Shown here: positions 47,374 through 57,372 of the stretch, one piece after another
Position numbering within the stretch: the first letter of the stretch is position 1
How the letters are laid out: each line of letters begins with the position of its first letter
Source: Pseudoalteromonas luteoviolacea
GTDB lineage: Bacteria; Pseudomonadota; Gammaproteobacteria; Enterobacterales; Alteromonadaceae
Direction of reading: 5' to 3'
Length of the DNA: 64,000 nucleotides
NCBI RefSeq assembly: GCF_018100925.1
Contig: NZ_JAGJEH010000006.1
Span: 124,001 to 188,000, forward strand
Notes under the pieces: generated by a model
What the model was told of the DNA's origin: nothing
The model's database searches: none
Seen by the model: only the letters and a program-made list of their open reading frames with translations
Translations under genes and position numbers: made by a program

Positions 47374-49002
47374 TTATGCGATGTACTTACTTAGATATTT
47401 CTTGAAGATGGGATCGTCCTTCGCCATCTCTCTTTGTTCTTCTAATATATCAGCGAGCATTTGATAAGACGTCAGAGGGTTAGCCAGTACAACACGGAAA
47501 ACAACGGTCGGCTGATTACTATATTGTGGTGGTGTTAAACGTGTTCTTGATACAAATGAACGGCCCGTCTCACGCTGGCGTTTTTGCATACTGGCCGTTA
47601 GGCGGTTTAACGCAGCATAAATATCGAGCTTTTCTTGTTCGTCAGCAGCTTGTAATACCGCTTTTACTTCTTTAGGTACGTAGCGATAAGTCAACAAGCA
47701 CAGTTCTGGCTGTGATATCAACTCAAAGTCATCTTGCTCTGAAATTAGATTGGCAAAATAGTGTGCCTTTTCAATGCTGTGATCAATCAGCATCTCGTAA
47801 CCTTTACGACCTATCACTTGAAGACACGCATGTACCAACATCGCCATACCCGGGCGGCTACCTTCAAGAGTATGACTACCTAAATCTTTGGAGCCTTTTC
47901 GCAAAATGTATTCAGCGTGATGTTCGATTACGTCTGTTGCCGTCGGGTCTTTAAATAAAACGATGCCAGCGCCCATTGGCACGTACATTTGTTTGTGTGC
48001 ATCAATAGTCACTGAATCTGCTTTTTCAATACCAGATAAAAGGTGGCGATATGTATTTGAAAGCAATGTCGCACCACCCCATGCAGCATCCACATGAAAA
48101 TGACAATTAAGCTCTTTACATAGCTCAGCCATCTCATTTAACGGGTCAATGCTGCCCGTTTCAGTCGTGCCTGCAACGCCAACTATCGCCATAACTTTGA
48201 TCCCTTGCGCTTCAAGCTCTCGGGCTTTTTCTCGCATGGCAACCATATCCACTTTGTTATCGTAATTGGTGCGTACAGCAATGAAGTTTTCTCGGCCAAT
48301 TCCCAACACATCGGCGGCTTTACCCAATGAATAATGCCCGCGTTCTGACACAAGTACTGCTAATCCTTTGTAACCATAATGCATCATTGCCGCAAACATA
48401 CCTTGCGAGGAGATACCTTTAAAATCACCATCAGGTTTCAACAATCGGTTACGTGCGATCCATAAAGCCGTGATATTGGCTATCGTTCCACCAGAACAAA
48501 ACGCCCCAAGCGCGTTTTTAGCGCTGTGCATCCACTGTTGATAAAACTCTTCACCTTGCCCGTAAGTCAGGTGGTGCATCATGCCTAAAACTTGACGTTC
48601 TAATGGCGTAAATGCTTTTGATGTCTCAATTTTTACCAAGTTTTGGTTAAGACCCACCATCAATTTAGAAAGTGGTAGTAAAAAGTGAGGCAAAGCAGAG
48701 GTCATATGACCAATAAAGCTAGGTGACGCTGTATGAACCGAGTGTGCAACTAATTGCTCCATAATATCTTGAGCGTAATCTGACACAAAAGTCGGTTCTT
48801 CTGGGATAGCCGCAGACTGAAAGTCTTTCTCTATCTCATGCAGAGGCTTTTCAACCGCAGCAATATTTTCGTTCAAAAAACCCGCTAGATTATGAGAGAT
48901 CTCTTGTTCAATTTTACTGAGTGTAGAGCCAGGGGCTTCCGGTACGGTAAAGATTCGCATCAAGCTTTCTTCAGAAGCGACTGCACAACGCTTTGGACCC
49001 AT
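47374..49002 (-). CDS. panP: PLP-dependent aspartate 1-decarboxylase PanP
   Basis: 542 residues of the group II PLP decarboxylases. FCSGGTIANITALWIARN binds PLP phosphate, HVDAAWGG holds the cofactor Asp, and VTIDAHKQMYVPMGAG holds the PLP Lys. The N-terminus LMRIFTVPEAPGSTLSKIE matches the PanP family, a PLP-dependent replacement for PanD in Vibrio and Alteromonadales. It would convert aspartate to beta-alanine for PanC. ATG at 49002 has GGGA six bases upstream; the TTG at 49014 is less likely. A glutamate or other amino acid substrate cannot be excluded. Confidence 0.85.
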   Translation of the reverse strand: MGPKRCAVASEESLMRIFTVPEAPGSTLSKIEQEISHNLAGFLNENIAAVEKPLHEIEKDFQSAAIPEEPTFVSDYAQDIMEQLVAHSVHTASPSFIGHMTSALPHFLLPLSKLMVGLNQNLVKIETSKAFTPLERQVLGMMHHLTYGQGEEFYQQWMHSAKNALGAFCSGGTIANITALWIARNRLLKPDGDFKGISSQGMFAAMMHYGYKGLAVLVSERGHYSLGKAADVLGIGRENFIAVRTNYDNKVDMVAMREKARELEAQGIKVMAIVGVAGTTETGSIDPLNEMAELCKELNCHFHVDAAWGGATLLSNTYRHLLSGIEKADSVTIDAHKQMYVPMGAGIVLFKDPTATDVIEHHAEYILRKGSKDLGSHTLEGSRPGMAMLVHACLQVIGRKGYEMLIDHSIEKAHYFANLISEQDDFELISQPELCLLTYRYVPKEVKAVLQAADEQEKLDIYAALNRLTASMQKRQRETGRSFVSRTRLTPPQYSNQPTVVFRVVLANPLTSYQMLADILEEQREMAKDDPIFKKYLSKYIA

Positions 49003-49296
49003 TGTTATTCCCAATCACAAATAAAGAGTAGATTGTGCAAGCGCTAACATCGCGGCTGACAGACACATCCACCTTACTAATTTATTACGAAATGACTAAC
49101 TCTACTTTAAAGTTGTAGGAAAGTCTGCAAATGCAGAGCAAAAAAATAAACTCGGTTGCTATTTTCTTCATAAACAGAGGAAATAAAAGTTTTTGGGGAC
49201 AAAAAACATACTCAATTTACTAAAAATTTTGTAAACTCAGCATCAAAGATATAAAATTTGTAATATTTTCTAACTCACCTCGCAACCGGAATTGCA

Positions 49297-51186
49297 ATGA
49301 ATAAATGGAACTTTGCTCACCGTACACTTTCTTTAACCTGGGTACTCGTCGGTTTTTTAACTTTTGTAGTCTCGCTCGTTGGTTACGTTTATTACACCTA
49401 TCAAAGTAGTAAAACAACCATTATGCGTGATATTGACGAAAAGCTGCGTATCGCGGCGCACAGTGCAAACCTATTTGTCGGGGCTGATTACCATGACCGC
49501 CTAGACAAATTATCAACTCAAGAATTTAAAGCTCAGAGTGAGCGTCTTACTAAGCTGGCACAGGCTGTCGGAGTACAGTATGTCTATACCATGATTTACG
49601 ACTCTCCCCATGTCCGCTTTACAGCGTCAAGCTATACGGTTGAAGATGTCACTCAAGGAAATATTACTCAATATCGTGATATCTACGAAGAAGCCACGAC
49701 TACTAATAAAGGAGCTTTTCGTTCAACCACAGAGGTGTTTGAAACATCAATAGATAAATGGGGCCACTTTAAAACCATATTTGTGCCTCACATTACGCCT
49801 GAGGGCCAAATATACCTAACAGGTGCTGATATCCCAATTGCACATATAGAATCTCAATTGCAGGAAAATGTGACACAAGCAGCGTTGTCTGCAAGCTTTT
49901 TTTTCTGCATCGCACTGCTAGTAGCGGGCACCTATATGCTGGTGTATCGACGCACCCTAACCACTGACGCCAGAACAGGATTTGCTAACCGTTTGGCACT
50001 TGAACAAGACTTAACTAGGGCAAAGCGACCACACCTTAGTCTCGCCATCATTTCAATTTGTGAACTTGAAGAAATCATCAGCTTTTATGGCGCTGGCGTA
50101 GGCGACAAAGTCATTCAAAATGTCATGCGGTATTTTCAAAATTTGACCTCACCATTCAAGGTATACCGGTTAGCGACCTCAAAGTTGGTATTGTTGTGTG
50201 ATACACCAAACGGAGAGCACTATTTAAACAACCTAATTTCAGAATTTCCCTTCTCTCGGCCAATTCTCAATGAACCTATGCTATATATTCAGCTCAAGGC
50301 GGGGATCGCTCGGGGGAACAAAGGACTACTGCTTGAAAATGCTTTTATCGCTTGCCGGCAGGCCCAGCAGCTATATCAAACGACTTATATTTACGGTCAG
50401 CAGACACAAAAAACAAAATTGTTACAAGAGTCCAACTTAGCCATAGCTAAAACAGTGCAAAGTGCCTTTGATCAGCATCGTATTATTCCATATTTTACCC
50501 CTCGGGCCAGCATCGACGATCATCAAATAGTGCAATACCACTGTGCGCCTCGAGTGCTCACCGAGCAAGGCGTGATCTTAAAATCTCAAGCCTTTGGCGA
50601 GGTTATTAAGCACTCGCGTTTGAACTCTCAGCTAACCAAACAGATGCTTGAACTATGCGTGACCCAGTTTAGAAAAACCAATATCGCGTGGAGCTTGGCG
50701 CTAACACCTCAAGATCTGCGTGACCCGCAAATGATGGAATGCATCACACAATCCATTAACCGCTACCCGCAACCCAACTTGATCACCTTTGAGCTAGATG
50801 AACAAGCCCTGATCAGCCAGTTTAATGATATGACTGCCATTATCAGTATATTGCGCAGTAAAGGGGTTAATATTTTAGTGAATTCACGTAATAGTGGCTT
50901 ACTTACTATCAGCCGAGTGTTAAAAATGTCTATTAATGCGGTAAAACTCGAAGAAACGCTTATTGAGCAGCTGGCTGACAACCCACAAGTAAAAGGACTC
51001 GTTCAACATATTGGAGAGCAGTGTAAAAACAGTCAGATCGCATTGATTGTTTCAGGCATAAAAAGCAAAGCGCAATTGCAGCAGCTAGCTAACACGCATA
51101 TTACCTTGTTTGAAGGGGAGTATATCGGCGCCGCAGCGCCGCATATTAAAGATAACTTGGCCCCGCCAATACTGGATGTATCATAA
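49297..51186 (+). CDS. Membrane protein with degenerate GGDEF and EAL domains
   Basis: 629 residues. Two membrane helices (about 13-33 and 193-214) flank a periplasmic sensor domain of about 160 residues. The GGDEF domain (about 225-365) has RLATSKLVLLC where RxGGDEF is expected. The EAL domain (about 380-620) has YHCAPRVL for EALLR and VNSRNSGL for the DDFGTG loop, and lacks the AEGVE glutamate. All metal and catalytic residues are thus lost in both domains. It is probably a non-enzymatic signalling or RNA-decay adaptor, as known for CsrD-like proteins, though orthology to CsrD is not shown. Confidence 0.85.
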   Translation: MNKWNFAHRTLSLTWVLVGFLTFVVSLVGYVYYTYQSSKTTIMRDIDEKLRIAAHSANLFVGADYHDRLDKLSTQEFKAQSERLTKLAQAVGVQYVYTMIYDSPHVRFTASSYTVEDVTQGNITQYRDIYEEATTTNKGAFRSTTEVFETSIDKWGHFKTIFVPHITPEGQIYLTGADIPIAHIESQLQENVTQAALSASFFFCIALLVAGTYMLVYRRTLTTDARTGFANRLALEQDLTRAKRPHLSLAIISICELEEIISFYGAGVGDKVIQNVMRYFQNLTSPFKVYRLATSKLVLLCDTPNGEHYLNNLISEFPFSRPILNEPMLYIQLKAGIARGNKGLLLENAFIACRQAQQLYQTTYIYGQQTQKTKLLQESNLAIAKTVQSAFDQHRIIPYFTPRASIDDHQIVQYHCAPRVLTEQGVILKSQAFGEVIKHSRLNSQLTKQMLELCVTQFRKTNIAWSLALTPQDLRDPQMMECITQSINRYPQPNLITFELDEQALISQFNDMTAIISILRSKGVNILVNSRNSGLLTISRVLKMSINAVKLEETLIEQLADNPQVKGLVQHIGEQCKNSQIALIVSGIKSKAQLQQLANTHITLFEGEYIGAAAPHIKDNLAPPILDVS

Positions 51187-51206
51187 AAGGGCATTGCTTC
51201 GAATTA

Positions 51207-51878
51207 CTAAGGCGTTAAACTCACAACCAAGCGCGTACTGGACTGCCCACTGGCCCAGTACTTGCGCTCAAATGGCGTGATAGCTTGTGCACTTTCATAC
51301 GCTTCAGCTGCTGCGTCAACTCCGGCTAATTGCAAAGCCCTAGCAAACTCTTCAACATAAATTGACCAGTTGCTTCGCACCTCTAACACGCCACCAAGCT
51401 TAACTATAAAAGGGAATACTGCTGCGCCGTGCCAGCGTCTTTGAATGTGTTTAGACTTTGGCCATGGGTTTGGATATAACAAATAGTGGTGGCTTGGTTG
51501 CCATTTTGCCTCAACTGCTAAGCGCCAAAAATCGTTTAGATCGGCTTGAACTAAAATGTATTGCCCATGCTCACTTTGCTTGTATTCAATATCGTGCTTA
51601 TCAAGACGGTGAGAAGACTTATCAACCCCAATCACTAAGGCATTAGGATGGCGTTTAGCCAGATTAGCTGTACTTTCTCCAACCCCACAACATGAATCCA
51701 AAATAATCGGGCCCGAGAATGCCTGCACCTTGTCATTTACTTCATTGAATGCCTTTAAAGTATGCTCAGCAATGGGTTTTTTGAACTCAGCTTCCAGATG
51801 CTTTTGCACGATTTCATCTAATTTTTCGTGCAAGCCAGTTTGGTTTGAGGTGATACTCCGAGAGTTTGCGTCAGCCAT
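51207..51878 (-). CDS. TrmB-family SAM-dependent methyltransferase
   Basis: 223 residues. The SAM site is LDSCCGVGESTANLAKRHP, and the PNPWPKSKHIQRRWHG motif matches the substrate region of tRNA (guanine-46-N7) methyltransferases (PDPWxKxRHxKRR in TrmB). The sequence departs from canonical TrmB at both ends, so this is a TrmB-like paralogue rather than the standard enzyme. The ATG at 51878 is used; an in-frame extension is not supported. It converges with the GGDEF-EAL gene. Confidence 0.75.
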   Translation of the reverse strand: MADANSRSITSNQTGLHEKLDEIVQKHLEAEFKKPIAEHTLKAFNEVNDKVQAFSGPIILDSCCGVGESTANLAKRHPNALVIGVDKSSHRLDKHDIEYKQSEHGQYILVQADLNDFWRLAVEAKWQPSHHYLLYPNPWPKSKHIQRRWHGAAVFPFIVKLGGVLEVRSNWSIYVEEFARALQLAGVDAAAEAYESAQAITPFERKYWASGQSSTRLVVSLTP

Positions 51879-52184
51879 TTTGCTCGTATCGTTAACTTTA
51901 AATGGAGCAATTTTAGAAGTTTGAAAAGTAAAGTAAATAGGGGAGTGCCAATTTTAATAGACTTGTACCTAAGGTATAGCAATACAGCGACAATCAACAT
52001 TTCAATACGTATAAGCTAACGCCCCCACCAAAAATATCAACAGCGCTTCATTATGCTCCAATCCCGCTTCATTCTATGCTTATTTTCATGCCTTACTTGG
52101 GTACAATAAGCACAAGCGTAATGAAATGAGAAACAATTACAGCTTGAATATCAATAATTTATAACAACGTTTAAGGATATAAAA
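51879..52184. other. Intergenic region before a small secreted protein gene
   Basis: About 306 A+T-rich bases between divergent genes. No reading frame, terminator or operator stands out. AAGGA at 52173-52177 serves the TTG start at 52185. Confidence 0.5.
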
Positions 52185-52541
52185 TTGAAAACACTTATCA
52201 TCGCTTTATTCACATTATTAATTGCCACCTCTGCAAACGCTGCACGATATGACATAACAGCAAATGTTGGTGAAATTCGATTTCACGGTTCAACTCAGTC
52301 AACAGCTGGTAGTCATTGGAATGGGGTTGTTTGGATATCATTAGAAAACCCAGATAAAAACCCGAGCTGCGTAAAATACCGTAACAAATACGCAGTTGCC
52401 GTTGCTAAGGGCGACGATAGCGCCTTGAGCATTGCTCTAATGGCCAAAGCGTCTAACTCAAAAATATTAATGACTATAGACGACAGTAAAAAAATGGACG
52501 GCGACGTAACTTGCTTACTTCAATATATTACTTTGCTTTAA
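52185..52541 (+). CDS. Small secreted protein of unknown function
   Basis: 118 residues. A clear signal peptide (MKTLIIALFTLLIATSANAA, cleavage near residue 20) is followed by a roughly 98-residue mature domain with two Cys (NPSCVKY and VTCLLQY) that could form a disulfide. The pattern ALSIALMAKASNSKILMTID near the C-terminus recalls short periplasmic OB-fold-like proteins of Vibrio and Pseudoalteromonas, but no family is assigned. The start is TTG with AAGGA seven bases upstream. It is a single gene with a hairpin 30 bases after its stop. Confidence 0.72.
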   Translation: MKTLIIALFTLLIATSANAARYDITANVGEIRFHGSTQSTAGSHWNGVVWISLENPDKNPSCVKYRNKYAVAVAKGDDSALSIALMAKASNSKILMTIDDSKKMDGDVTCLLQYITLL

Positions 52542-52571
52542 AAGCTAAGCTTGCTGTCTAGACTCAATTTG

Positions 52572-52603
52572 CATACACGGCGAGCAGCTATTCGCCGTGT
52601 ATG
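52572..52603 (+). terminator. 12-bp hairpin after the small secreted protein gene
   Basis: CATACACGGCGA (52572-52583) and TCGCCGTGTATG (52592-52603) form a perfect stem with an 8-base loop. ATTATATTG follows, so the T-run is poor. It is probably the gene's transcript end. Confidence 0.6.
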
Positions 52604-52780
52604 ATTATATTGGACAGAACATGACTGCATAAAAAAGAAAAACATAAAGCGTTAAGCGCGTTTATCAAACGACGCAATTGCCAATTAAACTGAGCGTATT
52701 AGAACACTCCCCCTTAATGCAACTCGAAACACATTAACACGCCAAAAAGCACGCACGCATTCATGCTCTGTATTGCCCTA
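52604..52780. other. Non-coding stretch between convergent genes
   Basis: No reading frame or recognisable element between the 12-bp hairpin and the terminator of the ABC exporter operon. Confidence 0.5.
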
Positions 52781-52813
52781 ATAAAAAACCGATACCATCG
52801 CTGATACCGGTTT
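52781..52813 (-). terminator. Terminator of the ABC exporter operon
   Basis: On the minus strand AAACCGGTATCA-GCGA-TGGTATCGGTTT folds into a 12-bp stem with two G-U pairs and a GNRA tetraloop, followed by TTTATT. Confidence 0.75.
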
Positions 52814-52869
52814 CTATTGAAACAAGCCAAAAGAACATGAGGCCTTTCAACTGTTTTCTTATATCGCTA

Positions 52870-53643
52870 TTAGTGTCTTAGCCCAACACCACGTTTAATA
52901 AGCGTCAATGCAATCGTAAATAACACTGAAATAAAGCCAATTAACACGCCAAAAGCAACATAGATATTGACATCCGAAACCCCTAAAAAGCCGAATCTAA
53001 ACGCATTGACCATGTAGATGATTGGATTGATCTGCGATACCCCCTGCCAAAACTCAGGCAACAGTTGAATTGAGTAGAAAACTCCGCCCAAGTATGTGAG
53101 AGGCGTCAATACAAATGTTGGGATAATACTAATATCATCAAAGCTATTTGCGTAAACGGCATTAATAAGTCCACCCAAAGAAAACACCGCAGAGGTTAAA
53201 ACCACAGTGGCAATAATCACTGCAATATTGTGAATTTGAATATCGACAAAAAATAAGCTGACTATACTGACAATCAACCCCACCAGAATGCCCCGCGCCA
53301 TACCGCCGCCCATATAACCAAGTACAATGACGTAGTTTGGTACGGGTGCAACTAGCAGTTCTTCAATGCTTTTTTGAAACTTGGTGGAATAAAAACTCGA
53401 CGCCACATTAGAGTATGAGTTCGTGATCACCGACATCATGATTAGGCCTGGGACGATAAATTCCATATAGCCAAAACCACCCATTTCACCAATGCGTGAG
53501 CCTATCAGGCTACCAAAAATAATAAAATAGAGCGTCATGGTGATCGCTGGCGGTACCAGAGTCTGAACCCAGATACGCAAAAAACGAATGCACTCTTTGA
53601 TCCAAATACTTTTTAGCGCAACACGGTATTTTAATATGCTCAT
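52870..53643 (-). CDS. yadH: ABC-2 type permease, YadH-like
   Basis: 257 residues with six membrane helices. The segment PGLIMMSVITNSYSNVASSF followed by KFQKSIEELLVAPVPNY is the ABC-2 permease signature, and PTFVLTPLTYLGGVFYSI matches YadH. It forms an exporter with the ATPase encoded just upstream (4-base overlap at 53640-53643). The substrate is unknown. Confidence 0.88.
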   Translation of the reverse strand: MSILKYRVALKSIWIKECIRFLRIWVQTLVPPAITMTLYFIIFGSLIGSRIGEMGGFGYMEFIVPGLIMMSVITNSYSNVASSFYSTKFQKSIEELLVAPVPNYVIVLGYMGGGMARGILVGLIVSIVSLFFVDIQIHNIAVIIATVVLTSAVFSLGGLINAVYANSFDDISIIPTFVLTPLTYLGGVFYSIQLLPEFWQGVSQINPIIYMVNAFRFGFLGVSDVNIYVAFGVLIGFISVLFTIALTLIKRGVGLRH

Positions 53644-54560
53644 TGATTACGCCCCTGCTCTAATAACCCCACAAATAACTCCTCTAAGCGGTTGGCTTTA
53701 TTGCGCATACTTAATACAGTGTTTCCCTGCTCACTTAATTGAGCGAAAACCCCATTTAATCCCTGTGATTTTTCAACTTCAACTTCAAGCGTATGGTCGT
53801 CTACCAAGGAATACGCATAACCCGATAGGTTTACGGGCTTTATCGGCGCGTGCAAATCCAAGACAAAGGTTTCTTTGTCTAGTTTTGCCAGTAGCGCTTT
53901 TATCGTGGTGTGCTCAACAATGACTCCCTTATCAATAATGGCAATATTACGGCACAGCAGCTCCGCCTCTTCCAAATAGTGGGTCGTTAGTATAATCGTC
54001 ACGCCTTGGCTATTAATCTCACGTAAAAAGTCCCACATTGAACGTCTCAGTTCAATATCGACACCGGCTGTTGGCTCATCCAGTATCAGCAACTTAGGTT
54101 CATGCATTAATGCACGTGCGATCATTAAACGACGCTTCATACCACCTGACAAGGTGCGTGCTTGTTTGTCTTTTTTATCGAACAAACCGAGCTGCTTAAG
54201 GTACTTTTCCGCTCGCTGGTGCGCCACTTGACGAGGTACACCATAATAACCCGCCTGATTCACCAATATTTGGTTGAGGGTTTCAAACTGACTAAAGTTG
54301 AACTCTTGCGGTACCAATCCCAATTCAGATTTAGCATCTTCCAATGCGGTATCAATAGAATGACCGAAAACTTTGACGTCACCTTGAGTTTTATTTACCA
54401 AAGAAGCTATTACACCTATGGTGGTTGATTTACCCGCACCATTTGGGCCCAATAACGCGAAGAAATCCCCTTCTTCGACTTCCAAATCGATTCCTTTGAC
54501 GGCTTCAACACCGTTTTTATAGACTTTTCTTAAGCCTTTTATACTTAATGCAGTTGTCAT
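53640..54560 (-). CDS. yadG: ABC transporter ATP-binding protein, YadG-like
   Basis: 306 residues. Walker A LLGPNGAGKSTTIG, signature LSGGMKRRLMIARAL, Walker B LLILDEPTAGVD and the switch His in TTHYLEEAE are intact. It matches YadG, the partner of YadH. ATG at 54560 begins directly before the ABC domain; a frame up to 54584 is less likely. In enterics yadGH lies near panD, but here the pair precedes ubiX. Confidence 0.9.
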   Translation of the reverse strand: MTTALSIKGLRKVYKNGVEAVKGIDLEVEEGDFFALLGPNGAGKSTTIGVIASLVNKTQGDVKVFGHSIDTALEDAKSELGLVPQEFNFSQFETLNQILVNQAGYYGVPRQVAHQRAEKYLKQLGLFDKKDKQARTLSGGMKRRLMIARALMHEPKLLILDEPTAGVDIELRRSMWDFLREINSQGVTIILTTHYLEEAELLCRNIAIIDKGVIVEHTTIKALLAKLDKETFVLDLHAPIKPVNLSGYAYSLVDDHTLEVEVEKSQGLNGVFAQLSEQGNTVLSMRNKANRLEELFVGLLEQGRNQ

Positions 54561-54602
54561 GTACTTCGGATCCCCAATCCCCATAATGTGTTTTGAATCA
54601 AT

Positions 54603-55220
54603 TTAATCCCCGTAACCCCAGCGTTTGGCGAGGTTATGCTCTATGTTCAGATGATCTAAAATCCGCGCAACCATAAAGTCCACCAAGTCTTCTATAGACT
54701 GAGGCTGATGATAAAAACCAGGTGCTGCAGGCATGATAGTGACACCCAGCTGGCTCAGTTTGAGCATATTTTCTAAATGAATTGGACTAAACGGCGCTTC
54801 GCGAGGTACTAAAATTAATTGACCACGCTCTTTAATTACCACATCAGCTGCGCGCTCAAGTAGATTATCCGAGGCCCCTAACGCAATGGCCGAAACACTC
54901 CCTGCACTGCACGGGCACACGACCATTTTTTTCGGCGCCGCAGAACCAGATGCCACAGGGCTAAACCAATTGTCTTTACCAAACACTTGAATTTGGCCAT
55001 CTTTGGCATTACACAAAGCACTGAGCTGCTCAGTTGCCTTAGCCTCATTCCCAGAAAGCTTAACATTAGATTCGGTATCTAGTACCACTCGCGCCGCGCT
55101 GGAAATAAGTACATACACTTGATAGTCCAGTGCAACTAAAACCTCTAATAGCCTTAAACCGTAGGGCGCACCGGATGCACCACTAAATGCTAATGTGATA
55201 GGATCTTTATATTGTGACAT
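54603..55220 (-). CDS. ubiX: Flavin prenyltransferase UbiX
   Basis: 205 residues. [19 protein letters not shown] binds FMN, and [20 protein letters not shown] and the later [16 protein letters not shown] are family blocks. UbiX makes prenylated FMN, the cofactor of the decarboxylase UbiD in ubiquinone synthesis. It follows mpl by four bases. Confidence 0.95.
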   Translation of the reverse strand: MSQYKDPITLAFSGASGAPYGLRLLEVLVALDYQVYVLISSAARVVLDTESNVKLSGNEAKATEQLSALCNAKDGQIQVFGKDNWFSPVASGSAAPKKMVVCPCSAGSVSAIALGASDNLLERAADVVIKERGQLILVPREAPFSPIHLENMLKLSQLGVTIMPAAPGFYHQPQSIEDLVDFMVARILDHLNIEHNLAKRWGYGD

Positions 55221-55224
55221 ATGT

Positions 55225-56574
55225 TTATGACATTACCTTTTCTAGCTCAGTCGTTATGGCATCATGGATACCATTAAAACCACCGTTGCTCATAATTAAA
55301 ATATGTTGATTTGGTTTGGCCTGCGCAATGACTTGAGCAATGATCTCGTCAGTACTTGAAAAACACTGTCGCCCAGCTTTTTGCGCCGCATCTTTGAGTG
55401 ACCAAGCTAGGCCATCAGGTTCATATACCAACGCGCTATCTGCCGCTTGTAACGCATTCATCAATGTATCTTGATGTACGCCCATCTTCATGGTGTTTGA
55501 ACGCGGCTCTAAAATAGCGATAATCTCATCGTCACCCACTTTTGCACGAAGACCTGCTAGTGTCGTTTTTATCGCGGTCGGATGGTGCGCAAAGTCATCA
55601 TATACTCGCACTCCGCCAATCTCAGCTTTGAGCTCCATACGTCGTTTTGGCGACTTAAAGGTTTGCAATGCTTCGATACTTACTTCCACCGGGATCCCGA
55701 CATGACGCGCTGCCGCTATCGCCATCATGGCGTTTTTCACATTGTGCTCACCAATAGCAGACCAGCTTACCTCTCCAACAACCTCACTCTCAAGCAGTAC
55801 TTTAAAGCGACTGCCATCTGAGCTGATTAATTGATACGACCAATCCCCGCCGAGCGATTCTTTTTGACTCCAAAATCCGCGTTCAAGTACTTCATTTATT
55901 GCATTATCTTGTGCTGGATAGATGGCTTTCCCCTGCCCTGGTAAAGTCCTTACTAGGTGGTGAAACTGAGTTTGAATGGCGTTTAAGTCCGCAAAAATAT
56001 CGGCGTGATCAAACTCCAAGTTATTTAAAATTAAAGTACGAGGGAGGTAATGTACAAACTTGCTGCGCTTATCAAAAAAAGCGGTGTCGTATTCATCCGC
56101 CTCAATCACAAAAAATGGCGTATCCGTGACACGTGCTGACAGACCGAAATTTTGTACAATTCCACCGATTAAAAATCCGGGGTTAAGGCCTGCGTACTCT
56201 AGTAACCACGCGAGCATACTTGCCGTGGTGGTTTTGCCATGGGTGCCGGCAACTGCCAATACCCACGCGTCTTGCAACACATGATGTTTTAACCACTCAG
56301 GCCCCGAGGTATATGGTAGGCCTTTTTCTAGCACATATTCAACACACGGATTTCCACGGCTCATAGCATTACCGATCACCACCACATCCGGTTTGGGTTC
56401 TAGCTGAGCTGGATCATAGCCTTGGGTTAACTCAATCCCCAAAGACGCTAGTTGGGTACTCATTGGCGGGTAAACGTTTTGATCTGAGCCTGTTACTTTA
56501 TGGCCCAAAGATTGTGCAATGGCTGCAATGCCCCCCATAAAGGTGCCGCAGATCCCAAGAATATGAATATGCAT
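55225..56574 (-). CDS. mpl: UDP-N-acetylmuramate:tripeptide ligase Mpl
   Basis: 449 residues of the Mur ligase family. [14 protein letters not shown] opens the Rossmann-like domain, [16 protein letters not shown] is the ATP site, [16 protein letters not shown] and the [16 protein letters not shown] block are Mpl-type. Mpl recycles the cell wall peptide L-Ala-D-Glu-mDap onto UDP-MurNAc. It is followed by ubiX. Confidence 0.95.
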   Translation of the reverse strand: MHIHILGICGTFMGGIAAIAQSLGHKVTGSDQNVYPPMSTQLASLGIELTQGYDPAQLEPKPDVVVIGNAMSRGNPCVEYVLEKGLPYTSGPEWLKHHVLQDAWVLAVAGTHGKTTTASMLAWLLEYAGLNPGFLIGGIVQNFGLSARVTDTPFFVIEADEYDTAFFDKRSKFVHYLPRTLILNNLEFDHADIFADLNAIQTQFHHLVRTLPGQGKAIYPAQDNAINEVLERGFWSQKESLGGDWSYQLISSDGSRFKVLLESEVVGEVSWSAIGEHNVKNAMMAIAAARHVGIPVEVSIEALQTFKSPKRRMELKAEIGGVRVYDDFAHHPTAIKTTLAGLRAKVGDDEIIAILEPRSNTMKMGVHQDTLMNALQAADSALVYEPDGLAWSLKDAAQKAGRQCFSSTDEIIAQVIAQAKPNQHILIMSNGGFNGIHDAITTELEKVMS

Positions 56575-56665
56575 AAGTTCAGCTAGTTAGGAAAATTGCA
56601 GTAAGAGTAACATACTCCAATGAGCCTAGGCTGACTTTATATGCAAAACAGTTTTGCACAGACAA

Positions 56666-56695
56666 AAAAATACCAGCCACTTGGCTGGTATTTTT
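56666..56695. terminator. Terminator after pyrE
   Basis: AAAAATACCAGCC-ACTT-GGCTGGTATTTTT is a 13-bp stem flanked by A and T runs. It ends rph-pyrE on the minus strand. Confidence 0.92.
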
Positions 56696-56713
56696 CAAAT
56701 CGAGTGAAGCTGA

Positions 56714-57358
56714 TTAAGCAACACCATATTGGTCGCGGTAAGCTTTCACTGCTGCTAAGTGCTCAGAAGCACTACCTTGCTGCTCAAGGTAAGTAATTAA
56801 ATCAGCTAGCTTAACAATGGATACCACTGCTGTGCCGAAGTCACGTTCAACTTCTTGAATCGCTGAAAGCTCGCCTTTGCCTTTTTCTTGGCGATCAAGC
56901 GCAATTAACACACCCGCTAAGTCCGCTTCGTTCGCCTTGATGATTTCCATCGACTCACGGATCGCTGTACCTGCTGTGATTACATCATCAACTAGCATGA
57001 TACGGCCTTTGAGCTCAGAACCTACTAGGTTGCCACCCTCACCGTGTTGCTTTTTCTCTTTACGATTAAAGCAGTAAGGCACATCTTTATCATGGTGGTC
57101 AGCAAGTGCAACCGCTGTTGTTGTTGCAATTGGAATACCTTTGTACGCAGGGCCAAACAGCACATCATACTCAATGCCCGCATCTTCTAGTGCCGCAGCA
57201 TAAAAGCGACCTAAGCGCGCAAGGTCGCGGCCAGTGTTAAATAAACCAGCGTTAAAAAAGTAAGGGCTTGTACGACCTGATTTAAGCGTAAACTCACCAA
57301 ACTTAAGTACCTGCTTTTCAAGAGCAAACTCGATAAAATCTTTTTGATACTGTTTCAT
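56714..57358 (-). CDS. pyrE: Orotate phosphoribosyltransferase
   Basis: 214 residues. The PRPP motif [20 protein letters not shown] and [19 protein letters not shown] with KTSPYFFN-like start blocks ([12 protein letters not shown]) are diagnostic. It makes orotidine 5'-phosphate in pyrimidine synthesis. It is 14 bases downstream of rph, an order shared with E. coli. Confidence 0.97.
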   Translation of the reverse strand: MKQYQKDFIEFALEKQVLKFGEFTLKSGRTSPYFFNAGLFNTGRDLARLGRFYAAALEDAGIEYDVLFGPAYKGIPIATTTAVALADHHDKDVPYCFNRKEKKQHGEGGNLVGSELKGRIMLVDDVITAGTAIRESMEIIKANEADLAGVLIALDRQEKGKGELSAIQEVERDFGTAVVSIVKLADLITYLEQQGSASEHLAAVKAYRDQYGVA

Positions 57359-57372
57359 AACTAACCTTTTGT

